A DNA stretch of 64,000 bases from JAUASW01 sp036880965 (GCF_036880965.1 NZ_JBAJMV010000004.1:1-64000); one strand, 5' to 3'. Positions 51,487 to 61,327 are shown, counted from the stretch's first letter. A program made the numbers and translations. The notes: generated from the letters alone by a model not told the origin.

Positions 51487-52287
51487 ATGACACGCCTGAT
51501 CGACCTCACCGCGACCTTGGACCCCGACAACCGGACCAAGCTTCCACCCCACCTCGCGGCTGCGGCCGGCGTGGTGGCGCCGGCGATCGAGTACATGCAT
51601 CCGGCCGAGGCCAAAGGGCGCGACGAGTTCTGCCGCTACCTCGGTTGCCGCCATGAGGACATGCCTTACGGCGAGGGCTGGGGCGCCGAGATGCTCAGCG
51701 ACATGTCCTCGCATTGCGGCACCCACGTTGATGCGCCCTTGCACAGCGGCTCCGCCAGCGGCGGCGCGCCGGCGCGCACCATCACTGACATCGGCCTGGA
51801 AGAGCTGTTCCGGCCCGGCCTGGTGCTGGACGTGCGCCCGTGGGCCCGGCCGGCGCTGGAGATCACCGTCGAGATGCTGGAGTCGGCCATGCAGGCCGCC
51901 GGGCGGCGCGTTCAGCCGGGTGACGCGGTGCTGATCCGCACCGGCCAGGAGCGCTATACGCTGAGCGATCCGGAGTTCTTCCTGCAGCCCGGCATGAGCC
52001 GCGCCTCCACGCTTCACCTGACCCAGCTGGGCGCGACCATCCTCGGCACCGATGCCGTGGGCTGGGACCTGCCGTTCGGCGTGATGGCCCGCCGCTTCAA
52101 GGAGGGCGGCGACCCCACCGTGCTGTGGGATGGCCACAAGGCCATCGTCGAGCGCGAGGCCTTCATCGTCCAGCAATTGACCAACCTCGGCGCCCTGCCA
52201 GCCAGCGGCTTCATGGTCGGTTTCTTCCCGATCAAGCTGGCGCGCTGCAGTGCCGCACCGGCCCGCGTGGTCGCCTTCGTCGACTGA
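51487..52287 (+). CDS. Cyclase-family metal-dependent hydrolase (kynurenine formamidase-like)
   Basis: The protein has 266 residues. The family signature HxGTHxDxPxH appears as SHCGTHVDAPLHSG, and a later His/Glu pair is in RRFKEGGDPTVLWDGH. Known members hydrolyse N-formylkynurenine or cyclic imides and lactones. None of the other tryptophan-degradation genes is here, so a different ring-opening or lactone substrate is more likely. AAAGGA lies eight bases before the ATG. It is the first gene of a four-gene operon under the AraC-type regulator. Confidence 0.82.
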   Translation: MTRLIDLTATLDPDNRTKLPPHLAAAAGVVAPAIEYMHPAEAKGRDEFCRYLGCRHEDMPYGEGWGAEMLSDMSSHCGTHVDAPLHSGSASGGAPARTITDIGLEELFRPGLVLDVRPWARPALEITVEMLESAMQAAGRRVQPGDAVLIRTGQERYTLSDPEFFLQPGMSRASTLHLTQLGATILGTDAVGWDLPFGVMARRFKEGGDPTVLWDGHKAIVEREAFIVQQLTNLGALPASGFMVGFFPIKLARCSAAPARVVAFVD

Positions 52288-52321
52288 GCCGCCGTTCTCC
52301 ACCCCCAAAGCTTCAGACACC

Positions 52322-53890
52322 ATGGCCATCATCGACTTCTTCGACCGCGGCTGGCGCATCAACCCGCAGGGCGCCGCCTACATTCAGGACGACCGCGTCT
52401 ACAGCTTCGACGAGGTCGGCACACTGAGCTGCCGCATCGCCCATGCGCTGCTCGCGGCCGGCCTGAAAAAGGAAACCAAGGGCGCCGTCTGGGCGCTCAA
52501 CGACACCACGGCCTGGGCATGCGCGCTGGGCCTGTGGCGCGCCAACCTGTGCTGGCTGCCCGTGGGCGCTCGCAACAGTGCCGAAGAGAACCAGTACGTG
52601 CTGGACCGCTTCGACTGCGAGGTGCTGTTCTTCCAGCACTACTTCTCGCCCACGGTCGCCGCGCTACAGCCCTTGCTGCCCAAGGTACGTCACTGGATCT
52701 GCATTGACGGCGAGGCGCCCGAGGTGGCCGGCGCCGTGTCGCTCCACGCATGGACCGCCAAGCAGCCGAGCAGCAAGCCGCATGTGGCCGTGGATCTGGA
52801 CGACGTGGTGGCGCTGTCGCCCACCGGCGGCACGACCGGCGTGCCCAAGGGCGTGATGAATACGCACCGCAGCCTGCAGACGCTGGTGGCGCAGTACATG
52901 ATGGCCTGCCCCTACGACGACGCGCAGCGGCCGGTGAACCTGGCGGCTGCGCCGATGACGCACACCTCGGGCGTGTTGTCGCTGCCCACCACGGCGCGTG
53001 GCGGCAGCGTGGTGATCCTCTCCAAGCCGGACCCGGCGTTAATGCTGGCGGCTATCCCGAGGCATCGCGTCACCGAGATCTTCCTGCCGCCCACCGTGAT
53101 CTACCGGCTGCTGGACATCCCCGACCTAGCCAAGAAGATCGACTTCTCCTCCCTTCGCTACTTCTCGTACGGCGCGGCACCGATGTCCGTCGAGAAGCTG
53201 AAGCAGGCGATCAAGGTGTTCGGCCCGGTGATGATGGGCGGCTACGGCCAGACCGAAGCACCGGGTTCGATCTCCTACCTGCCACCGTCCGAGCATCTGG
53301 TCGATGGCCAGCTGGCGCCGGACCAGCGCCTTGCCTCCGTGGGCCGGCCCAACCCGCTGATCCAGGTCGAGATCCTGGACGATGAGGGGCGAATCCTCGA
53401 GCGCGGCGAGACCGGAGAGATCTGCGTGCGCGGCGACCTGGTGATGAAGGGCTACTACAAGGAGCCCGAGAAGACCGCCGAGACCATCGTCGACGGCTGG
53501 CTGCACACGGGCGACGTGGGCAGCATCGACGACGAGGGCTACCTGCACATCACCGACCGCAAGAAGGACATGATCATCTCGGGCGGCTTCAACGTCTATC
53601 CGAGCCAGGTCGAACAGGTGATCTGGTCTCACCCGGCGGTGCGCGACTGCGCAGTGGTCGGCGTGCCCGATGCGCAATGGGGCGAGGCGGTCAAGGCGGT
53701 GGTGGAGCTGAACGAGGGCCACAGCGTCGGTGCCGAGGAGCTGATCGAGCTGTGCAAGCGCAAGCTCGGCAGCGTGATGGCTCCGAAGAGCGTTGACATC
53801 GTCGAGGCGCTGCCTCGCAGCCCAGTCGGCAAGGTGCTGAAGAAGGACCTGCGCGCGACGTACTGGAAAGACCAGGACCGCAAGATCTGA
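52322..53890 (+). CDS. Acyl-CoA ligase (AMP-binding family)
   Basis: The protein has 522 residues. It activates a carboxylic acid to its CoA thioester via an acyl-adenylate. The P-loop-like motif is LSPTGGTTGVPKGVMNTHRS, the A5 motif GYGQTEAPGS, then GWLHTGDVGSIDDEGYLHI, DRKKDMIISGGFNVYPSQVE and the C-terminal catalytic Lys in PRSPVGKVLKKDLR. All core motifs are intact. The acid is unknown; the thiolase that follows fits side-chain or ring degradation by beta-oxidation. The start follows the cyclase stop by 34 bp. Confidence 0.9.
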   Translation: MAIIDFFDRGWRINPQGAAYIQDDRVYSFDEVGTLSCRIAHALLAAGLKKETKGAVWALNDTTAWACALGLWRANLCWLPVGARNSAEENQYVLDRFDCEVLFFQHYFSPTVAALQPLLPKVRHWICIDGEAPEVAGAVSLHAWTAKQPSSKPHVAVDLDDVVALSPTGGTTGVPKGVMNTHRSLQTLVAQYMMACPYDDAQRPVNLAAAPMTHTSGVLSLPTTARGGSVVILSKPDPALMLAAIPRHRVTEIFLPPTVIYRLLDIPDLAKKIDFSSLRYFSYGAAPMSVEKLKQAIKVFGPVMMGGYGQTEAPGSISYLPPSEHLVDGQLAPDQRLASVGRPNPLIQVEILDDEGRILERGETGEICVRGDLVMKGYYKEPEKTAETIVDGWLHTGDVGSIDDEGYLHITDRKKDMIISGGFNVYPSQVEQVIWSHPAVRDCAVVGVPDAQWGEAVKAVVELNEGHSVGAEELIELCKRKLGSVMAPKSVDIVEALPRSPVGKVLKKDLRATYWKDQDRKI

Positions 53891-53934
53891 AGCGGCCCGC
53901 GGCGACCTCCCCACACCCTGACAAGAGAACTCCC

Positions 53935-55173
53935 ATGAGCAACATCTACATCGCCGGCATCGCCATGACCGTGTTCGGCCGCCACCCCGAGCGCAGCCTG
54001 GAAGACCTGGCCGCCGAGGCCCTGCGGGGCGCGCTGAAGGACGCCGGCTGCAGCATTGAGCAGCTGGACACCGCTTACTACGCGGGCATCACGAACGGCC
54101 CGCTGCAGGGTCAGTTCGCCATCCCCGGCCAGGTCGTGATGAGCAAGATCGGCATCTCCCAGATCCCGATCTTCAACATCGACAACGGCTGCGCCGCCGG
54201 CAGCTCGGCCGTGCACCTGGCGATCCAGTCGCTGAAGGCCGGCAGCGCCGACGTGGCCCTGGCCCTGGGCTGCGAGAAGATGAACATCCCCGACAAGCTG
54301 CGCGCCCTGACCGTCATGGAAGCCGGCTGGGACGTGGCCCGCGCCGAGCAGAACTACGAGACGCTGATCAAGATGGGCGAGGGCATCGAGGTGCCCGAAG
54401 GCTCGGAGTCCGACAAGCCCTACAGCAAGTTCATGGCCATCTACGCCGCCATGTGCCGCCTGCACATGAAGACCTTCGGCACCACGCAGCGCCAGATCGC
54501 CGCCGTAGCGGCCAAGAACCATGCGCACTCGGTGCTCAACCCTTTCTCGCAGTTCCGCAAGAGCTTCAGCATTGAGCAGATCCTGGCGGCGCCGCCGATC
54601 ACCTACCCGCTGACGCTGCCGATGTGTGCGCCGCTGTCGGACGGCTCGGCCGCCGTCATCCTGTGCACCGAGGCCGGCCTCAAGCGCATCGGCGCCGACC
54701 GCTCGCGCTGCATCAAGGTCGCGGCCAGCGTGGTGCGCAGCTTCAGCAACCGCAGCCACACACAACCCGAGCTGCACATCGGCCGCCTGGCCGCCCGGCA
54801 GGCCTATGAAATCGCCGGCCTCGGCCCGCAGGACATGCAGGTGGCCGAGGTGCACGACGCCGCGGCCATGGGCGAAATCATCCAGGCCGAGAACCTCGGC
54901 TTCGTGCCGCTGGGCGAAGGCGGTCCGGCGGCCGAGCGAGGCGACTTCACGCTCGGCGGGCGCATCCCGATCAATGTGTCCGGCGGCCTGGAGTCCAAGG
55001 GTCATCCACTGGGCGCCACCGGCATCGGCCAGCTGTTTGAGTTGGTGACCCAGCTGCGCGGCGAGGCCGGCGAGCGCCAGGTGCATGGCGCTCGCCATGC
55101 GATCCAGGAGAACGGCGGCGGCATGGTCGGTGTGGAAGAAGCCGCCGTCGCCATCCACATCCTCAGCAAATGA
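53935..55173 (+). CDS. Thiolase (SCP2/acetyl-CoA acetyltransferase-like)
   Basis: The protein has 412 residues. The nucleophile Cys lies in IDNGCAAGSSAVHLAIQS (about residue 86), VAEVHDAAAMGEII supplies one His, and SKGHPLGATGIGQLFEL the second. The C-terminal Cys of classical biosynthetic thiolases is not evident, as in SCP2-type thiolases that cleave branched or cyclic acyl-CoAs. Steroid and terpenoid degraders use such enzymes. Its stop overlaps the SMP-30 start (ATGA). Confidence 0.87.
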   Translation: MSNIYIAGIAMTVFGRHPERSLEDLAAEALRGALKDAGCSIEQLDTAYYAGITNGPLQGQFAIPGQVVMSKIGISQIPIFNIDNGCAAGSSAVHLAIQSLKAGSADVALALGCEKMNIPDKLRALTVMEAGWDVARAEQNYETLIKMGEGIEVPEGSESDKPYSKFMAIYAAMCRLHMKTFGTTQRQIAAVAAKNHAHSVLNPFSQFRKSFSIEQILAAPPITYPLTLPMCAPLSDGSAAVILCTEAGLKRIGADRSRCIKVAASVVRSFSNRSHTQPELHIGRLAARQAYEIAGLGPQDMQVAEVHDAAAMGEIIQAENLGFVPLGEGGPAAERGDFTLGGRIPINVSGGLESKGHPLGATGIGQLFELVTQLRGEAGERQVHGARHAIQENGGGMVGVEEAAVAIHILSK

Positions 55174-56039
55174 GCGGCGCGGCGATCCGGACCCTGGTCG
55201 GGATTGGCCAGGGCCTGCACTTTGCGGAGAGCCCGCGCTGGCATGAAGGCCGCCTCTGGTTCCTCGACATCCATGGCCAGGCCATCAGGCATGTGGACCT
55301 GTCGGGGCGCCTGGAAACGGCACTCGAGCTGCCGTTCAAGCCCAACGGCTTCGGCTTTCGCCGTGACGGCAGCATCCTGGTGGGCGCTGCGTTGCAGCGC
55401 CAGGTCTACCGCTGGGACGGCCAGTTCCTGCAGCAGCTGGCCGACATCGGCGCGCTGACCTGCTTCTGTCTGAGCGACGGCATCGTTGATGAACACGACC
55501 GTCTCTACGTCGGCGATATCGGCTACAACTTCTGGAACCCGGAGCTCCAGCCTGTCGACACCTGCGTGATCGCCTGCGTGGCGGGCGACGGGCAGGTGCG
55601 GCTGGCAGCCGGCGGCCTGCATTTCCCCAACGGCATGGCGATCACGCCGGACGGGCGGACCCTGATCGTTGCGGAGTGCATGGGCCACCGCCTGACTGCC
55701 TTCGATATCGATGACGAAGGAGCGCTCTCGAATCGCCGCCTCTATGCGCCGCTGCCTGCCGACGTGCATCCGGACGGCATCGCCCTGGATGCCGAAGGCG
55801 CGGTCTGGCTGGCCAACCCCGAGGGTCGCGACGCGGTACTGCGGGTGCGGCCGGGCGGCGAGATCGTCGAGCGCATTGCCCTGGACTCGCAGGCCTACGC
55901 CGTGGCGCTCGGCGGGCCCGAGGGCCGGCATCTGTTCATCTGCGCCTCGGACTCGCACGATCCGGCGCAGGTCATGCAGGCGCCCAGCGCGACGGTGCGG
56001 ATGATGGAAGTGCCGGTGGGCGCAGCACGAGCGCGCTGA
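55170..56039 (+). CDS. SMP-30/gluconolactonase-family lactonase
   Basis: The protein has 289 residues and forms a six-blade propeller. Metal ligands are visible as Glu in HFAESPRWHEGRLWFLDI (about 19), Asn in HFPNGMAITPDG (about 154) and Asp in VHPDGIALDAEGAVWLA (about 205). Members hydrolyse sugar or other lactones using one divalent metal. In this operon it may open a lactone formed in the degradation of a cyclic substrate, next to the cyclase-type hydrolase. No signal peptide is present, so it acts in the cytoplasm. Confidence 0.87.
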   Translation: MSGAAIRTLVGIGQGLHFAESPRWHEGRLWFLDIHGQAIRHVDLSGRLETALELPFKPNGFGFRRDGSILVGAALQRQVYRWDGQFLQQLADIGALTCFCLSDGIVDEHDRLYVGDIGYNFWNPELQPVDTCVIACVAGDGQVRLAAGGLHFPNGMAITPDGRTLIVAECMGHRLTAFDIDDEGALSNRRLYAPLPADVHPDGIALDAEGAVWLANPEGRDAVLRVRPGGEIVERIALDSQAYAVALGGPEGRHLFICASDSHDPAQVMQAPSATVRMMEVPVGAARAR

Positions 56040-56084
56040 GCCGGCTCTCGAATGGGCTGGCGTCGCGCAAGCTGGCCCTACCCG

Positions 56085-56132
56085 GCGCGTCAAGAATCCC
56101 CTACAGCCGGCGGCTGTCCTGCTTTCTACAGT
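56085..56132 (+). promoter_or_regulatory. Promoter of the MASE3-GGDEF-EAL gene with shared element
   Basis: The element with core TCAAGAATCCCCTACAG (56085-56106 in full) is followed after 19 bp by CTACAGTGG, giving a -10-like TACAGT at 56127-56132. The arrangement equals that before cheW (38433-38480). The gene start is 46 bp downstream of the -10. Confidence 0.6.
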
Positions 56133-56177
56133 GGCTTCATCCGCTGGCTCCGATCCGGCGCGCTGCCCCGCCGAACC

Positions 56178-59087
56178 ATGAACAAGCCTGCTCTCACCGC
56201 TCCTGCCTTCGATGCCAACCAGGCGGCCTGGCACCAGGCCCGGTGGATCTGCGGGGCTGCGGCTGCCTTGATGGTCGGCGCGTTGGCGCTGCCACGCATC
56301 AGCCTGTTCGCACAGCGGCCGGCTGATCATGCCTCGGTCCACCTGCTGCTTGAGATGTTCGCCGTCGTGGTCTCGGTGATGGTGGCATCAATGGCCTGGC
56401 ATGCCGCAGGTCGGCAGGGTGCCGGGAAGCCAAAGCTGCTGCTGTATGGATTCACCGTGGTCGCCGGTGTAGACCTCTTCCACGCCATCAGCTTTGATGG
56501 CATGCCATCGCTGCTGAGCGATGCCGGTACGGCCAAGGCGATCTTCTTCTGGCTGTGTGGGAGGACCATCGAGGTCGTGACCGTGCTGCTCGTGGCAGCG
56601 CGGCTCGAACCTCCGGGCCGGCGCGGCGTCTGGCTGGCACTCGCCGTGCTCACCATTGCAGTGCTGTTCTTGGTCGGGACGTTTCGGCTGGACGCGCTGC
56701 CCACGATCTTCGTGGTCGGGACCGGTGTGACGCCCTTCAAGGCACGGCTTGAATACGTCTTGCTTGCGGCAAACCTGGCTGCCGGGGCGTGGCTTTTCTT
56801 GCGCAGCCGCAGCGAGGAGCAGCCCCGGCTGATCTGGCTCGCCACGGCCTGCGTGGTGACCGGCATCGGCGAGCTGGCCTTCACCACCTATGTGGCGACC
56901 TCGGACTTCCTGAATCTCTTCGGACACTTGTACAAGCTGCTGTCCTACAGCCTCATCTACCGGGCTGTTTTCTACAGCAGCGTGCAGGAACCCTATGCGC
57001 TGCTGGAGCGCGCCGAGCAGTTGCTGCAAAAGCGCAATCAGGAGCTCGACGCCATCCTCAAGAACGTGCCGGTGACCATCGTGCAGCTCGACCGAGAACT
57101 GCGCCTGAGCTATGCCAACCCGGCCTACGCCAGCCAGGTCGGCCTTGGCGTCGTGGTCTGCGAGGGACGCTCGCTGTTCGAGTCCATGCGTCCGGAGTGG
57201 ATTCCGCACGTCAAGCCCTTCATCGAACAGGCCATGGCCGGCCGCCGAGCCGAGTTCGATTTCGAGGTGATCTCGGCGGCAGGCCACCCGGAGAACATCT
57301 GGGCCACCATCGTGCCCGAGCACAGCCAGGGGCCAGAGGTTGACGGCGTGCTGGCGATCTTCAAGGACAACACCGAACGTGACCGTGCGCGCCGCTTGCT
57401 CGCCGAATCGATGCACGAGATCAGCGAGCTCAAGGCCGCGCTGGATGCGCATGCCATCGTGGCTGTGACCGATGCCCGCGGCGTGATCACGCGCGTCAAC
57501 GACAAGTTCTGCACCATCTCCAAGTATCCGCGTGGCGAGCTTGTCGGCAGCACGCACCGGCTGATCAATTCCGGCCACCATCCCAAGAGCTTCTTCGTCG
57601 ACCTCTGGAAGACGATCTCGTCGGGCCAGGTTTGGAATGGCGAGATCTGCAACCGGGCCAAGGACGGCTCTCTGTACTGGGTACACACGACGATCGTGCC
57701 CTTCATCGGTGGCCAGGGGCTGCCGGTGCAATACATCGCCATCAGGGCCGACATCACCGAGCGCAAGAGGGCCGAGCAGAGTGCGCAGCGCATGGCGCTC
57801 TACGATGCCCTGACCGGCTTGCCCAACCGGCGCCTGATGAGTGATCGCCTGCATCAGGCACTGGCTGCCTCGGCGCGCGATGGTCAACATGGGGCGCTGC
57901 TGCTGCTCGACCTCGATCATTTCAAGCAGGTCAACGACTCACTGGGCCACGACCAGGGCGACGAGATGCTGCGCCAGGTGGCCAGACGCCTGCAGGCCAG
58001 CACGCGCCAGATCGACACGGTGGCCCGGATGGGGGGCGACGAGTTCGTGATCGTGCTTGGGGATCTGAGCGCGGATGCCGCCGTGGCAACGGCGTTGGCG
58101 GGAAGCATTGCCGACAAGGTCCGCAAAGCGGTCAACGAGCCCTATCAGCTCAACGGCATGCAGGTTGACAGCTCGCCCAGCATCGGGATGCTGATCTTCC
58201 GCGGTGACAGCCTGTCGGAAGAGGAGCTGCTGAAGCGTGCCGACATGGCGCTGTACCAAGCCAAGGAACTGGGGCGCGATCGCAAGTGCTTCTTTGATCC
58301 GGCCCACCAGGCACAGAACCTCGAGCGCATCCAGCTTCTGCATGAACTGAAGCAAGCCCTGCCAAATGAGCAGCTGCGCCTGCATTACCAGCCTGTGGTG
58401 GAGTCAAACGGCCAGGTCCTGGGCTACGAGGCACTCCTGCGTTGGCAACACCCTGGCCGTGGCATGGTGTCCCCGGCGGAATTCATTCCGCTGGCCGAAC
58501 AGTCGGGCCTGATCTTCGTCATCGGCAAGTGGGTGCTGGAGCAGGCCTGCAAGCAGCTGGCCGAATGGCGTGGCGAGCCCGGCATGGACGCCCTGACGCT
58601 GGCGGTCAACGTCAGCGCGCGCCAATTCAAGGATCCGCAGTTTGTCGACTGCGTTGAGGCGGCCCTGCGGGACAGCGGTGCGAGTCCCACATTGCTCTGG
58701 ATCGAGCTGACCGAGAGCATGCTGCACAGCGACATCGATGAAACCATCGCCAAGATGGCCAGGCTCAAGCGCCTGGGTGTGCGGTTCTCGCTTGACGACT
58801 TCGGCACCGGCTATTCATCGCTGAGCTACCTCAGCCGCATGCCCATCGACCAGCTCAAGATCGACCGCAGCTTTGTGCGAGACATCACCTGCAATCCCAA
58901 TGCTGCCTCCATCGCAAGCACCATCATCTCCTTGGCAAGCAGCATGAACCTGGACGTCATCGCCGAGGGCGTGGAAAGCGCCGAGCAGTTCAATCTGCTG
59001 AAGCAGTTGGGGTGCCAGGCTTTCCAGGGCTACTTTTTCGGCAAGCCCACAGCAGTACTGATGCGCAGTGTCTGCGCCATGAAATGA
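56178..59087 (+). CDS. MASE3-PAS-GGDEF-EAL c-di-GMP enzyme
   Basis: The protein has 969 residues. A MASE3 membrane sensor domain (about 20-250: HLLLEMFAVVVSVMV, VDLFHAISFDGMPSLL) resembles that of the kinase at 39177. Two PAS domains follow (about 280-400 and 410-530). The diguanylate cyclase domain has an intact MGGDEF near 618, and the phosphodiesterase domain has GYEALLRWQHP near 750 and DDFGTGYSSLSYL near 872. Both catalytic signatures are present, so either activity is possible. ATG at 56178 gives a short cytoplasmic leader before the first membrane segment; the frame open to 56052 enters the promoter. Confidence 0.88.
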   Translation: MNKPALTAPAFDANQAAWHQARWICGAAAALMVGALALPRISLFAQRPADHASVHLLLEMFAVVVSVMVASMAWHAAGRQGAGKPKLLLYGFTVVAGVDLFHAISFDGMPSLLSDAGTAKAIFFWLCGRTIEVVTVLLVAARLEPPGRRGVWLALAVLTIAVLFLVGTFRLDALPTIFVVGTGVTPFKARLEYVLLAANLAAGAWLFLRSRSEEQPRLIWLATACVVTGIGELAFTTYVATSDFLNLFGHLYKLLSYSLIYRAVFYSSVQEPYALLERAEQLLQKRNQELDAILKNVPVTIVQLDRELRLSYANPAYASQVGLGVVVCEGRSLFESMRPEWIPHVKPFIEQAMAGRRAEFDFEVISAAGHPENIWATIVPEHSQGPEVDGVLAIFKDNTERDRARRLLAESMHEISELKAALDAHAIVAVTDARGVITRVNDKFCTISKYPRGELVGSTHRLINSGHHPKSFFVDLWKTISSGQVWNGEICNRAKDGSLYWVHTTIVPFIGGQGLPVQYIAIRADITERKRAEQSAQRMALYDALTGLPNRRLMSDRLHQALAASARDGQHGALLLLDLDHFKQVNDSLGHDQGDEMLRQVARRLQASTRQIDTVARMGGDEFVIVLGDLSADAAVATALAGSIADKVRKAVNEPYQLNGMQVDSSPSIGMLIFRGDSLSEEELLKRADMALYQAKELGRDRKCFFDPAHQAQNLERIQLLHELKQALPNEQLRLHYQPVVESNGQVLGYEALLRWQHPGRGMVSPAEFIPLAEQSGLIFVIGKWVLEQACKQLAEWRGEPGMDALTLAVNVSARQFKDPQFVDCVEAALRDSGASPTLLWIELTESMLHSDIDETIAKMARLKRLGVRFSLDDFGTGYSSLSYLSRMPIDQLKIDRSFVRDITCNPNAASIASTIISLASSMNLDVIAEGVESAEQFNLLKQLGCQAFQGYFFGKPTAVLMRSVCAMK

Positions 59088-59166
59088 GCGAAAGCATGCA
59101 GCGCGCAGATCTGTTTGCAACTTTCGAGAAGATGCGGGCCTCTGCGGTCTGAAGGGACAACTGATC

Positions 59167-60873
59167 ATGCGCCCCGACCTCCGTCGTTTTCGAATCAAGT
59201 CATTGGTGATGCTGGTTTTCAGCGGCCTTGCGCTGGTTCTCTGGCTGCCGATCTATGTCTATATCAACCACGGGTACGTCAAGCAGCTGGTGAATGACCG
59301 GGGTGAGGCGATGCACGACCTCGCGTCAGCAGTCGCTGCGGTACTTGGCGACAACCTTCATGAGCGCAAGCGTGAGCTCAGCCTGCTGGCACAGAGCCCA
59401 TACTTTCGCAACGCGCCGCTGGGCGCGCGCGAGCTCAGGCAGCACCTTGAACGCATCCAGAAGTCCTATCCGCACTATGTCTGGCTTGGCGTCGTTGATA
59501 CCGAGGGCATCGTGAGGTCCTCGACTGGCGACTTGCTCCGTGGCGTCAGCGTGCGCCACCGGCCCTGGTTCGATCGAGGCAAGGAGCAAACGGTCGCGGG
59601 CGACCTGCATGAAGCAATGCTGCTGGCTCCGCTGCTCGGCATTGAGAAGGACAGCGAGGGAGCTCACCTGATCGATTTCGCCGCTCCATTGCTTGACGAG
59701 CAGGGGCGCTTGCGCGGTGTACTCGGCGCCCACGCGGATTGGGGATGGGCCACCGATGTCGTCAAGGTTCTCTATCCTGCCGGCATTGCAAGGTCGCAGG
59801 TCGAGGTCCTGATCGTGAATCGCGAGAACCGCGTCATCCATCCGCACCGGTACAACAGCCCTCTGCAGATTCCAGTCACGTTTCCCTTGGATCAGAACTT
59901 CGCTGTCGCTCGCGGGCAGGATGGCAAGGACTATCTGAACAGTTCGGCGGAGGTTCGGGACGATGAACCCGGGCGCTCGCTGGGTTGGCGCGTCATCGTC
60001 CAGCAGCCGTGTGAACGGGCCCTCGCCGACGTCGCGGCACTGCAGCGAGCCATGGTGGCCTCGATCCTGTTAACGACGCTGGTATTCGTGGGGCTGGTTT
60101 GGTGGGGATCAGGCCGCATTACGCGGCCATTGAGGCTGCTGGCCTCGCAGGCGCGCAAGATCGAGCAAGGCGAAGTCTCAGTTCCGCCAGTGACGGAGGC
60201 GCTCACGGTGGAAGTGCATGACTTGGCCGAAGCGCTGCGCGGCATGGCTGGCACTCTGCTTGATCAGCGGCGTGACTTGGCCGACAACAATCTGCGACTG
60301 GAGCGTCTGGTAGCCGAGCGGACCCGGGCCCTGGAGATCGCGAACGAGGAGCTGAGCCAGATCGCCCGACAGGATCCGCTGACAGGCCTGCCCAACCGGC
60401 GGGCCGCCGACGAACGCCTGCGCAGCGAGTTCGTGCGCATGAAGCGCTCCCTGATGGGCTATGCGGTCTTGATGGTCGACATCGACAACTTCAAGCGAAT
60501 CAACGACAGGCATGGTCATGCCGAGGGCGATCGTGTGCTGAGCGGGGTCGCGAATCTGCTGGCGGTCTCGCTGCGCGAGAGCGACTTTGTGGCCCGTTTT
60601 GGCGGCGAGGAGTTTCTGGTCGTGCTGCCAGACACCGATCTGTCGACGGCCACCTGCGTCGCAGAGAAACTCCGCGAGGCTGCGGAGGTGGCGGAAGACC
60701 CGCATGTGGGGCGGGTCACCATGAGTATCGGCCTGGCCATGGCCTCCCCGGCCCATGTCGACGAGCGCGAGGTGCTGCGCCTGGCTGATGCATGCCTTTA
60801 CGCCGCAAAAGCGTCCGGACGGAATTCGGTCGTCAGCGACTCCTTGTCTGCTGGCCACGTCGGCAACAGCTGA
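59167..60873 (+). CDS. Cache-HAMP-GGDEF diguanylate cyclase
   Basis: The protein has 568 residues. Two membrane segments (about 12-32 and 295-318) enclose a periplasmic double-Cache-like domain (PHYVWLGVVDTEGIVRSS; RHRPWFDRGKEQ). A HAMP segment, a coiled coil and a GGDEF domain with GGEEF near 478 follow, preceded by DPLTGLPNRRAAD. It makes c-di-GMP in response to a periplasmic ligand. No RxxD inhibitory site was recognised directly before the GGEEF. AGGGA lies nine bases before the ATG. The gap of 79 bp after the previous gene shows no copy of the shared promoter element. Confidence 0.88.
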   Translation: MRPDLRRFRIKSLVMLVFSGLALVLWLPIYVYINHGYVKQLVNDRGEAMHDLASAVAAVLGDNLHERKRELSLLAQSPYFRNAPLGARELRQHLERIQKSYPHYVWLGVVDTEGIVRSSTGDLLRGVSVRHRPWFDRGKEQTVAGDLHEAMLLAPLLGIEKDSEGAHLIDFAAPLLDEQGRLRGVLGAHADWGWATDVVKVLYPAGIARSQVEVLIVNRENRVIHPHRYNSPLQIPVTFPLDQNFAVARGQDGKDYLNSSAEVRDDEPGRSLGWRVIVQQPCERALADVAALQRAMVASILLTTLVFVGLVWWGSGRITRPLRLLASQARKIEQGEVSVPPVTEALTVEVHDLAEALRGMAGTLLDQRRDLADNNLRLERLVAERTRALEIANEELSQIARQDPLTGLPNRRAADERLRSEFVRMKRSLMGYAVLMVDIDNFKRINDRHGHAEGDRVLSGVANLLAVSLRESDFVARFGGEEFLVVLPDTDLSTATCVAEKLREAAEVAEDPHVGRVTMSIGLAMASPAHVDEREVLRLADACLYAAKASGRNSVVSDSLSAGHVGNS

Positions 60874-60910
60874 TGTCAGTTCAAGTGGCTCGATCACGAG
60901 CCAGTGAGCA

Positions 60911-61327
60911 ATGCAATCAAACCGTGAGAACCAGCACTACGACCCGTTTTCGACTGAACACCTGCGAAAAATCTTTGAACCCAAGAGCTACCTGGCTCAC
61001 AACCGGGCAGCTGACTACTTTTGGGGGCCGTTGATCGGTCTGCACCTTGGAACACGACTCAAGGAGATCGTGACGCTTCGCCTGGATGCAATCGAACGGC
61101 ATGTTGAGACAGGCGTCTGGTACATGTCGACCTTTGCACATACGGATCTCCACACGAGCCTGATTTCAATGCAAAACGTAATGACTTCAATGCACCCAGT
61201 CATGAACTCAATACAACTGACCGTGCCAAGGTTCGTGCAAGCGCCCCTGACGCCTCAACAGGTACACTTGAGGGTGACACCAGCCAGAGACCATGTGGCA
61301 CCCCTGCGCATGGTCGTAAGCTGTTGA
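60911..61327 (+). pseudogene. Tyrosine-integrase fragment
   Basis: Residues 8-72 of this frame resemble the start of the catalytic domain of tRNA-specific phage integrases: PFSTEHLRKIFEP, YFWGPLIGLHLGTRLKEIVT (with the catalytic Arg in GTRLKE) and a GVWYM segment after the next strand. The N-terminal arm and SAM-like domains are missing, and after about residue 73 the frame loses similarity; the His-x-x-Arg and Tyr motifs are absent. It lies 44 bp before the right-end repeat, where an island integrase would be expected. It is non-functional. Confidence 0.65.

Noticed and set aside
60886..60903. TGGCTCG/CGAGCCA hairpin after the diguanylate cyclase gene as a terminator
   Set aside because: The 7-bp stem is sound but no T-run follows on either strand.
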